Of a stretch of DNA of 64,000 nt, positions 45,617 to 57,500 are shown one piece after another (the stretch's first letter is position 1; every line of letters starts with the position of its first letter). This DNA is from Catonia carolina (Eukaryota > Arthropoda > Insecta > Hemiptera > Achilidae): the NCBI GenBank assembly GCA_035578175.1, contig JAQMRL010000003.1, positions 60,992,672 through 61,056,671 of the forward strand, given 5' to 3'. The position numbers were made by a program, and so were the translations under genes. The notes below the pieces were generated by a model that did no database searches, was not told where the DNA came from, and was given only the letters and a program-made list of their open reading frames with translations.

Positions 45617-48600
45617 TTGGTTTAACGTCCGTCTGTTCTGCAAATACTGCTAATGCAGATGGTGAAAGATAGAATGATTTTTTATAACGTATGAAAATAT
45701 GCCATGCCTGAACGGGATTCAAATCCAAGACCGAATGATGAGAGGCGAGCATGTTACCAACTATGCCAATGCGGCCGGCTCTCATTAAATAAATTATTCT
45801 TTTTTGAAAAGAGAAAATTACTAAGTACAAAGATATTTACATTTTATAATACGGAATACTTTTCACTAAAATTTTTATGTACATTTAAACTCTTATCACA
45901 CTAGTCCAAAACATGATACCGTCTAAGGTGTCTAACTTCTGCATTGTTTAAACAATTTATGGCCAATTCGTTTTCATGATTTTCAAGTCTCGCCTGGTAT
46001 TTTCTGTTAAAATGCCTTACCTTATTCATGAGTTCAGGAAGGTTGCAATAATGGTGTATTACTGCATTCCTTACAAACTATGGTGCTCTTTTTTATAGCC
46101 CGAATAACCGTATTCTGGAACCTTTGAATTACCTCTTAGTTACTTCTACGTTTTGTTCTTACACCTAGTTGATTATATTTCTTAGATTACTGTAGTATTT
46201 CCAAATTACTACAGAATTCCCATTGATGTATCTAAAAACACACAATTTGTCAAGAAATTTTTATTGTTCCTTCAGATGAAACTGAAAACCTACACTATTT
46301 TTTATTATATTTTTAGTTTTGAAAAAATTGTCCTAGGCTATGCGAGTGAATGTGGTGGAATGGGGCTCGTTGCTGGGCAACAATGGTCTAGACAGTGATG
46401 CCAGATCTATGACACAGTATATAGACTTTACTCAGTGTTCGACTATTGTACAGTAAACATCGTTTTCTGAATTCTTTTCTTCTTTTTCATTTTTACATAC
46501 GATAGAACTGTATTTTTCAATACAATTCTTTTTAATTTTTTTTTCAACTAAAACTGTATTTTTTCAATACATTTAGAAGACTAAAATTTTATGGACACCT
46601 ATATAGAATGGATGATGACAAAACACATTTTTAAGACACAAAGTTACACTAATAATAATTATGTACATTTAAGGTGTCGGATAAATGGTTTAAAGAAGTC
46701 AGAAAGGATCTAGAGAAAACCAGAATAAACTGAGAAAACTTAAAGAACTGACCCAAATTCAGACAACTAATTACGGGCTTTAACACGTTTGACTGATATG
46801 TGACCCAAATATGTCACACTTGTCTTTTAAAAATGGGCTATGTGCATCAAAAATGAGTGTTAGTATGTTACCCATTTTTAAGTCGTGTGTTACTAATATG
46901 GCTTCAGAGAGTGATATTGTACACTTAGCTTGTTCTAATAGTTAGCCTTTTTCAAATAACAGGATATTGCGTATACAGGTAGTTTTTCTTGTTGTTCTGT
47001 TCTAGAATGCTGATATTATTTAAAATTTTATTATTTCTTTTGCTTATTTTGGTTGATTTAAATAGTCTAGAGTACTTTGCAACTAAACCCAGTTGTCTAT
47101 TACATTTTTTATTTTGACCGAAAAGTGTGTCACTGCTTTATCTTACAAAAAAAAACAAGTAGTATTTGCTTATTAAATAAAATATATAAAATAACAAGAA
47201 TGATGACAACATACATAGTGTTTTTACTATTATTTTAAAAACACAAATAATTAAAACATGTAACTACACAAAGTACAAATTAATTAATGTCTTTTTACAA
47301 ATGTTGTAAAATCCCATCATGTGAAGATGTGGTAATGAAGAGTAGGCCTATTGGTGACACACACTATCATAAAATGTGACAACTCAACATTGAATGATCC
47401 CCTCCTTCCAGGACTCTTCATTCAAATATAGACATAATTAAATTATTCACTAAAATTGAATATTGGATAGTGTTTAGGTGAATAGCTACAGAAAAATATC
47501 TTTCATGTGAATGACTTAAGTATCTTATTTGAAATATTTTTCACATCCTTTCACATGAATGTAATTTTTCATAAATTTTAGCAGATTTATGTTATTTGTT
47601 GTGTTATTTATTTTATTTGTGTATTTTTACTTGGAGGCTATTGTGAAAAGTAAATGTGTAAGTTGTACTAGATTGACTGTGCTTCGCCTATCATTAGAAT
47701 CCTAATCTGTATCACACTCTTATCTTATCTACAGAAAATAAAAAAAATTGTAATACTTATGTAAATATATATTTTGTTCGTTAATGATGTGATTAATTTT
47801 ACTATTCTCTTAATCTGCTATTTATTTAACGTGTTATATAAGCTTGTAACTTGTCCATAATGGACAGGTGGAGTGTTGAATTAATTGCACTAAATCTGTT
47901 GGTTCCAGGACTACAAAAAATAGTTCGATTTCTTATCATATAATCAGCCAATTATATGACAACTATTTAAGAACAGAAGAGGTAGAGGTGTAAAAGACAC
48001 CAGTCAGAGTTATCTCCTCTGAGAGCAATGGATTTCACGATACAGCCAGACCCTGTGGTGAATGAAGTGAAGTTGTCATTTGTAGGGTGGAATGTGGGTG
48101 AATTTCGGAGGGCCTGACATGCTGATAAGCATACTCTTTCAACTCAGTGAGGAAGGCAATAGTAAACCATCTCACTCCTCGTTTTTACTTAATAAAATCT
48201 CTAGAGGTTCAAACCAGCCTTTCAGCTGTTGACCTAAACAACATAAGCCTGTAATTTAGTTAAGGCTAAATCTACTAGTTTTCAAAACTTTAATATTGTA
48301 CTCAATTATGTCAATAGTTTTTGTATTATTATTACTAGCCTATTATCCTTTTTGTTTAACTTTCATTATAGAAAGGAGTATACTTGAGCTTACAAAATGT
48401 ATATACATAAATTTATTACAAAAAATTTTGTACAAGAAAATCAACTTGTACCTAACTTGATGCAAACCATCCCAACAAAATGATAACAACAATAACCATA
48501 ATTAAATAAATAAAGTATAGTCTAATAATTAAAACTATTTTTATAAATTATTACTACCTACATAAACTGAGTTCTATACCATCGGTGTAATTTTTTTACT

Positions 48601-51484
48601 TTGGAGGAGAGGAAATCATCATAACCCTGACTGCCTGTACACCCAAGAGTGTGAGACTTTAACACAACCAAAACCTCTCTCCCCCACCAACCATGGGCAC
48701 TGGACCCACCTTGAGGCATGAACACAGAGCCAAGGTGAATCATTATTTCTTTTTTCCCAAGCTGTGGCTTCTTTATGAGCGAATTCATCTGAACAGACGG
48801 CCATGCAAGCTCCAAGAGCTAGCTCCCACACATGACTGCCCTTCCACGACAATAATGTCCAGGAAAGACACAAAGTCCCATCCACATACGGCGTGGCTTC
48901 TAAGTGCCACTACATACTGCCTACACAACAGAGGGACGATCACTTCTGAGTCAAGGGATCCTGTTGTTCTGCGGGGCTCCACACCACAGTACAGATACTT
49001 ACATTACAGATAGCAGGAGCAGCTGCAGGCTAACTCACGTGGGCTGATCCCTCTCTGCCACTCTTTTCACTGCTTTCTGCCACAGAGTACGACACACAAT
49101 CCTCTTGACCAAAATACAGCAATTCTCATTTGCAATCATTTTTGTAATCATCCACAATACTTAAGCACCAATCACTGCTACTTCTTTCATCCTAGCCCAA
49201 TCCTATTGAACATAGTCAAAGATCGTATGCTCCACCATATCTATCTCCCCACATTAGACACAAACATTGCTGTCGCTTAACACTCAAGCAAACAAAATCA
49301 GTGACATTGAATTATAATAAATAATAAAAAACATCTTTCAAACTTATAAAAACCTTCCATCAACAAAATAATAAATGAAATAAATTTTTGCGCTCGGAAT
49401 TACTAATAAATTACAATTAAATTACTTGAACTAGATTGATAACAAAATGTTATTATAAACGTTTGAAGCTGAAACTAAACTTAACTATAAATAAAAAAAT
49501 GGCTACAATCAAAATAATGTTTTACATTAATGTGATCTCTCACTATTATTTATACGTGTATGCACTATTATTGCATACAGTTGTAACCCGCTATACGAAC
49601 CACTCGGTATACAAACTTTTCACTATACGAATTTGGTTGTAACATTTTTTCGCCTCGCGTTAAAATTTTGCTTCACAATATGAACATTGTTACATGTATT
49701 TTGTTTTCCTAGAAAACCGATCCAATTTACAATTTGCTGTACTAGAATGTCATTAATAATTCATGTACATACATACATAATTTATCAGTAAAGCCTATTT
49801 AACTGTAGACTATGTACGCTACTTTACAAAAATTGTTTCTTTATAGCACTGAGCTTAATTCATCAGTTAAATTCTAACATCCAGCCACAGTCCTTACATT
49901 AAGTACTGAATCTTATCTCTTTTATTTCCGTTTGATTCATAACAAACTTTCTTAGAAATCAATTCACATTCAACCATCTTGTTAGGGCCGTTTTGCTTTT
50001 AGTTTCAATCCTGTTTTAAACCCGTGAACAATCATGTCGTCATTGGAGTTTTGAAAGACTGGTTTTTTATGTTTCTTATTTAAATTCAGTTTAGTGTTTT
50101 ATGTTTGTTTGCTACTGTACTTTACTATTTAAAATTTTGAGAATGTCTTCGAAAGGTATGTCCGGGTGAGCAAAAAAAGGTAACTATTGACAATAAATAT
50201 TAAAAAAGAAATTGTTGCTTAATTTGAACTTAGAGTGAGACAGGTGGCTTCAATGTATGGATTGAACAAGTTTACTATCGCCACAATCATCAAGAAAAAA
50301 GAAAGTATAAGGCAACTGCTGTTTCAAAAGGTGTAACTAGGATTGATATACTCAGAAATGTAATTCATGATTATGTAGCGGGGGCGCCTCCTGCTGTACA
50401 AACTCCATTTCAGAATGGATTAAGTTTGTATAGTGAGGTATGAGTAGGCTACACTAAAAAAGGTTCGACAACTCAGTTCATTTAAAACAACTGACTGGCG
50501 CTCTTTCAAGAGCAGACAAATACGTATTAATACCTTGCACCATACTATACAGGCCGTATATACTACCATATATAGAGGCTTTAGAATTTCTAGCAAGTCA
50601 GAGAATTGGCCAGATAAGTAAAAAAAAATTCTGGTATGAAATACTCACACACTTTCTCTTGCCAATGCAAATAATGAACAATATAACCTAACATTAGTAA
50701 TAAAACATTAAAAATAAAACAAAAACATAACATCAAAAAACATAACCTAATTTTAATCATGAGTGAATGATACAAAATGGAAACCAACCTTAGTTTGGAT
50801 TAATAATATAAAAATCACTCTTTGTTGCTAAACTAGGCTGTGCAGAGAAAAATTCTTAAAATAAAAATTGTAGATCTTTTAATTTCCTATAAATTTGATT
50901 ATATAAACTTTTGTCATTAGTTGCATACTAAGGTCGAAATCTTAAAAAATCCATTTTTTACAGATTTAAAAAACCCAGAAAAATCACTAATTACGGCTAA
51001 ACTAAGCATTATACAAAGAAATGTTTGGAATGATTCTTTGAGATTTGGTATGATGAGTTTTAAAAGATGTAGGTTTTTAAATTTTCTATAATTTTGATAC
51101 ACTTTTGCCCTAAAATACATATTAAGCTACAGTCTTAAAAAAAACATTTTTTTTTCTACGAGAGCACAGTCTCCTCAAGAATTTCAGCAGACTATGGCAC
51201 CTACCGTACTTTTATGGAGCATAAAAAATGTAGTAAATGAGGTGATTTAAAAAAAAAATCGCAAAAAAGTGAAAAATTACACGAATAAACTTCTACTTCC
51301 GGTTGACTGATTTTGATGAAAATATTTGTAATATTTAAATATTAATATTGAAAATATTTCATTAATACCTAACTTAAGTTTCAAGTTTCAACTTCTTATG
51401 ATGTTCTGTTCTTGAGATATTTTGTTTGTACACACACACACAAACATACACACACACACACACGCACGCACGCACGCGCGCGCG

Positions 51485-51527
<43 letters not shown>

Positions 51528-54500
51528 CTATCATTAAAAACATGTTTTTTTGGGTTCAGGGGGTCTGAAAATGTGTATAACCGGTGAAAACTCGGTTTGA
51601 AAAATCAACATGAAAACAATACTTTCCTTCCTATTTATTTATATTAATATAGGTAAGAGAAAGTAAAAACAATAATCTCTGGAAGTATCAAGAATTAATA
51701 GAAGAAAAGAATAACTAAACATTGGGTTCTATCCCTATCTGGACAAACATCAATTGAATCAAAAAAGACCAATCATTACAAAATACTACAAATGACACCT
51801 GTTATAACTATTATTAAACACTACAAACTAACAATATAGAAGTTCCGTTCACGTTATTACATCACCAATATTATGTACTCAGGTAACCATATCTCAGTTA
51901 CTATTTACGATTTTTGCTTCAAATTTTTAGGGTATAATCCATGATTTTAAAATTAACTTTAACTTAAACTCATAATTTTTTGAAAAAATTATGTTGGTGG
52001 GGGAGAGGGTAGGTATAAAAAGTAATACGGTATTTATTTTTCAGATGCAGACAAATTTTATTTTAAAAATTCTTAAAAACTTTCTAAGTAAAATAATCTA
52101 GATAGGATAGGTTACAGATAAGAAAAACTGTGAAATTTTGGTAAAAAATAAATTCAGGAGTTATCTTAGTTTCAGGCATATAATAATAATAATAGTGTTT
52201 TTATTTACCATTAAAGTTTACAAACAAGAGAAAAGAAAAAAATACAAAATAGTACACATAGAATAAAGCAAACCAAACCATAAATTCATTAAACTAAGAA
52301 ATACAATAAACTAATTCACTTTATTGTGTTCATTATACTTAAAACACTTGCCAGCATGACCTATGTGGTCATCTGCTGGGTTGGTAGACCCCTTTACCAT
52401 TGTAATATAAAAATAAAGAAAAAAAAGAACAGAACATCTGCATGCATAAATCTGTCTAAAACAATATATAAAAAATTTTTATGTATAAAAAGGTTGGTTT
52501 AAGGCATGGTTGGATCTGAGAGAGGTATTGAATGGGAGGCAGGTTTGAATTGGCTAATGTGGGGGATTGGCCGGATTCCATTCAGTCACTGATAGAGAAA
52601 ATAAAGGAAGTAACTGAACAGATTAGGGTGGAAAGGGCAGCTAGGTCGAGTTTTCAAGAATTGTATGCTGACCTGAGATGGGATCTTGGTGGAAAAGCGT
52701 ACATAAGGGACAATATGGGAGAGGCTCTATGAGCATAATTTTTAAGGCTAGTGCTTCTATGCTGTCATTAAATTATAACCCTGTGAGGGAAGAGGGCAGG
52801 TGGATGTGTTCCCTGTACAGTGCTCGGGAGGATGAGGATGTCATCCATTTTATATCTAAGTGTGGGGTGTTGGCAGAATTCAGAGATATATTTATCTGAA
52901 CCAAATTTAATATATAGGGGCACCAGTATGTTTTGTGTTGTATTAAAACTCCAGAAAAAATAACACTCAATGTTTTATAAGTTTAGATGTCCTTAATTTT
53001 TCAGTACATTTATATGATAACAATGAAAACATTTTTCAGTGGAAACAGAATAATTGTTTATGTTGTTGTTTAGGTCACCAGCCGAAAGGGTGGTTTGGAC
53101 CTTTAGAGGCTTTACTAAGTAAATCAAGGAGTGGGGTGGTTTACAATTGCCTTTCTCACTGAGTGGAAAAGTATGCTTATCATCATGCCAGGCACACTGC
53201 AAATCACACTTTCACTTTATTCACCACAGGGTCTGGCTGTATTATGAAATTCGTTACTCTCAGAGGAAATAACTCTGACTAGTATCTTTTACAGTCCTAC
53301 CTCTTCTGTTCTTAAATACTTCAGTCATATAATTGGCTGACCATACGATAATAAACAGGACTTTTTATAGCCCTGGAACTATCAGATCGAGTGCAAATAA
53401 TTTAACAATACAATTGTCTGGTATGGGCAATGGTATGTATTACATAAACAGAAATGAAATATTAACACATTTTTACTATTAGACTACCTACTTAAATCAG
53501 TGTTTGTTAACAAAAAGAAAAACAGGAGTTTTCATTATCGCAAAATATCTAGAGTAATTTTACTTTGTTGTTGTTTAGGTTATCAGCCAAAAGGCTGGTT
53601 TGAACCTGTAGAGGTTTTACTAGGTAAAACGAGGAGTGAGGTGGTTTACCATTGCCTTTCTCACTGAGTGGAAAAGTACGCTTATCAGCATGCTGGGCCC
53701 TCTGAAAAGCACATATTTTCCACCCTGCAAATGACACCTTCACTTCATTCACCACAGGGTCTGGCTGTGTAATAAAATTCATTACTTTCAGAGGAGATAA
53801 CTCTGATTAGTGTCTTTTACACCTCTACCTCTTCTGTTCTTAAATGATTCAGTCATTTAATTGGCTGACCATGTGATAAGAAACAGAACTATTTATTTTA
53901 GCCCTGCAACTAACAGATTGAGTGTAAATAATTTGACACTCTACCTGTCTGTTATGGGCAGAATTTTACTTTATCAACAGGCTTATTTCTTTAAAAGAGA
54001 AAAAAATATGTAGTTTTCTGGAATGGGTAATACTTGATAATTAATTTTTTTAGGGAGCAGATTTGGAAGTTGCTGATGTTGGTGAGGGATTGGAACTGGC
54101 AAGTAAGTACCTACTTATGGTTTCAAGAAATGTAAGATATTATACAGCAATAAATTTATCCATACAACCGTGTCAGAAGTTATAGTAGTAATAATCTTGT
54201 GTTGATTAAATAATGAAGTATCAGAAAACTTTTATGGTACCTACTTTTTTTGTTTTTTTTTTTAAATTGGAAACTTAGTCAGTCTCTATTGAAACACGTA
54301 TACAAGTAGGGCATATATCATGTAATATTAGTGGTGATTATTTTCTTAAATTTCTCTGAATTTCGTTCATTTTTTTGTGAATTGTGAATTGCATCTTCCA
54401 AATGGAGTATATAACATGTCAACAACTTATGTGTTAACTTTATACAAATTCCTTAAATATTATTTCTGCTGTACAACTCTGAAACGTGAGAGATGACAAA

Positions 54501-57500
54501 GAGGGGATAAACAGAAGATAAATGCAGAGGATGGACTACGTACGCTAGAGTTGTCAAATCTCTACAGTGAAGCGAGACAAGAATGCAGAAATAAGAGAGA
54601 TCATAGGGGAACTGAACACGATAATAAAGGAAGTTAAAAGAAACGTCTGAAATGGTTGGGTCATGAACAAAGGATGGAGAGTGAAAGACTGTCAAAGAAA
54701 ATATTAAATTGGAATCCACCAGGGTGCAGAAGATGTTGTAGGTCTCCGGAGTCATGGCGTGGTCAAAAGTGGTGTGACATATACCAGGAATTTGAGTGAG
54801 GAGGATTGAATTGATAGAGAGGGGTGGCATATGGTATGTGAGAGACAGTCAAAGCTGTTACAAACTTGCAAAAAACCTGATAAAACATATTACTTTAATC
54901 ACATATTAACTCAACTACTACGAAGCTTACAGAAAAATAAAGGAAAACTTTGGAAAACGAAAGAAGAAAGCTGTTGATTTACAAAGTGCAGATGGGAAAC
55001 CATTGTTGAATGGCCAAGAGAGAGAGAGAGAGAGAGAGAGCAAAAAGTTTGAAGGAATACGTAGATCAACTCTACAGGAGAAAAGAATTAGATCATGATG
55101 CAATAGAACAAGAAACTGACGTTGTAGAAGATCAAAGAGGTGACCCTATACTAAAGGAGGAATTCGATCTGGCATTTAAGGATATGAATATGAATAAGAT
55201 GCCAGGAATAGATAATATACCATCAAAATTATTATTACATTGTGGAGAAGCTGCGCAAAACAAATTGTACAAACTTGTGTGCAGAATGTATGAGAGTGGA
55301 GAAGTACCTTCGGAATTAAAAACAAAAATTATGATTCCCATACAAAAAAAATCAGGAGCAATGTAAAGGTTGAAATATTTAAAGCAAATTACAATAGATG
55401 TATTGCAGGCATATAGATATGAAATGACTTGAGCAAGATACAATAGCTTGGAGAACTGCTTCAAACTGCATCAAGTAGAGAGACTGATGACATAAAAAAA
55501 ACTTAACTACTACTTGCAATTACTACTATTTGTATTAAACAACTATAAATTTGCATAACTTTTTGAAGATTATGGCAATATATTGATGTATTTTCACCAT
55601 AAGTAGGTTGTGGTTAAAATAATATAGTGTTGTGATTAGGAAAATAGTAATAATTTTTGTTTCTTGTGTTGTGATTGTGGACATTAAGGTTCTGTATGAA
55701 GTTATTTTTGCCTAACATACATTATAACCTCAAAAATATAAAGTGAGCAAACTTTACATTGAATACGAATTCGCATAAAATATTGGTTGTACGAACTGGC
55801 AAAATTCGTACCAATCATTCGTATGTGAACAAGTCTGCATTTTATGTATGTGTGGTCACACTACTTATGGCGAGCACATATGAACTGAACAAATTTGCGA
55901 CACTGCTTTCATCCTATGAAACTACTCGGTTTTTTGTCAGATAGTCATTCGAAAATACTGTCTGTGTATGGGTGGAAACGGTTTGTGTCAAGTTTTTTAA
56001 AGTATTGTAAATTATTTAAAACAACGACCTAGATAAAAGTAAATAGCAAGCTATCACGATCGATCTCAATGGAAATTGAAATATTATTTCCTTTAATACA
56101 TGAAAGAAACGCCTTTTGGGATGAAAAGTCAAAAGACTACCATAATAAGAGATGTGAACAGGAAATTTTGGAATGAAGTACCTTTCCATTCACTTATAGC
56201 CCATTCACTTTTCATGCTAATATTAGAAAATAATCAATACTTTAATAATGAGGAATCTAGTAAAAAAATTTACTATCTGCATCCATGTGTTCAACTGATG
56301 AAAATATCGCTCGTAATGTAACCACATAGTCATACAAATTATTTTGCGCCAATTCGTAAGACTGTTTTTCAATACAAATTCGTATCCAGTGTAACCATAG
56401 TCTAAGCAATAACTTGAATGGCCTGCAAGGAGTTCTTTTCAGGTATAATTAATTTTTATAAACACTTCCTATTAAGATGTTCTGAGCTCTGACACTAACC
56501 CAATGGAGGTGGATAACACAACTTTTTTTTGTCCTCAGTCTCTCGACTGGTTTGATGCATTTCTCCAAGCTGTTCTATCTTGCGCAAGTCATTTCATATC
56601 TACATACCTATAACACCCTACTTTATTTGTAATTTACTTTATAAATTCCAATCTTAGCCTCCCCCTACAATTTACTCCCTCAATATTACCCTCCATTATT
56701 GATAGCCCTATACATGGGCATATCTTAAGATATGCCCCACTAGCCTATCCCTTCTTCTGGAAGATGCTTTTGTATACTTCTTTTTTCATCCACTCACCTA
56801 AGAACCTCTAAATTACTTATTTTGTCCACCCACCTAATCTTTAACATTTTCCTATAACACCAGATTTCAAAAGATTCTATCCTCTTCCTTTCTACAGCCC
56901 CTATCACCCACGTTTCATTCTCATATAATGCTACACTCTAAACGTATTGTTTTAAGAAATTTTTCCTAATCTGTAAGTCAATGTTTGTAACTTTTTTTCA
57001 TTTCAAATGCTTTTCTAGCTTGAGCAATTCTACTTTTGATATCACTTGTGCTTTTACCATCCTTTGTTATTTTACTATCTATATTGCAGAATTCCCCAAC
57101 TTCCTGTATGTTTTCGTTGCCTACTTTTAAATTTCTCATCGCAACTTATAACATAACACAACTAATAACTGATATTGCTTATTTTTATGGGGAAGAAGTT
57201 TAAACCTATGGTATATTCTTGTCTTAGATATAGGAATGTATCTGTTTGTACTGAACTATAAGGTTCCCAATATCCCATTTAACCCCTGACATACCGATAT
57301 AAAATTCCGAACTGGGTTCCTGATATTCTGCTTTTTTGCTGGTTAGAACTGGACTTTGAAGACTAAATAAAATCTCTTCTTGTCTAGTCAAATACAATCA
57401 TATTAATACAAAAAAATTAATTTTTTTCAGGTTATATTCCACCAGTTCTAGAAGAAAATTCTTGGAATCATACAATTCAGTTTCTTATTTATCAGCAAAC

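Noticed and set aside
48558..49013. Host gene in the GC-richer patch (frames on both strands)
   Set aside because: Minus-strand debris of an R1/jockey-like ORF2 tail followed by its 3' region explains the composition.
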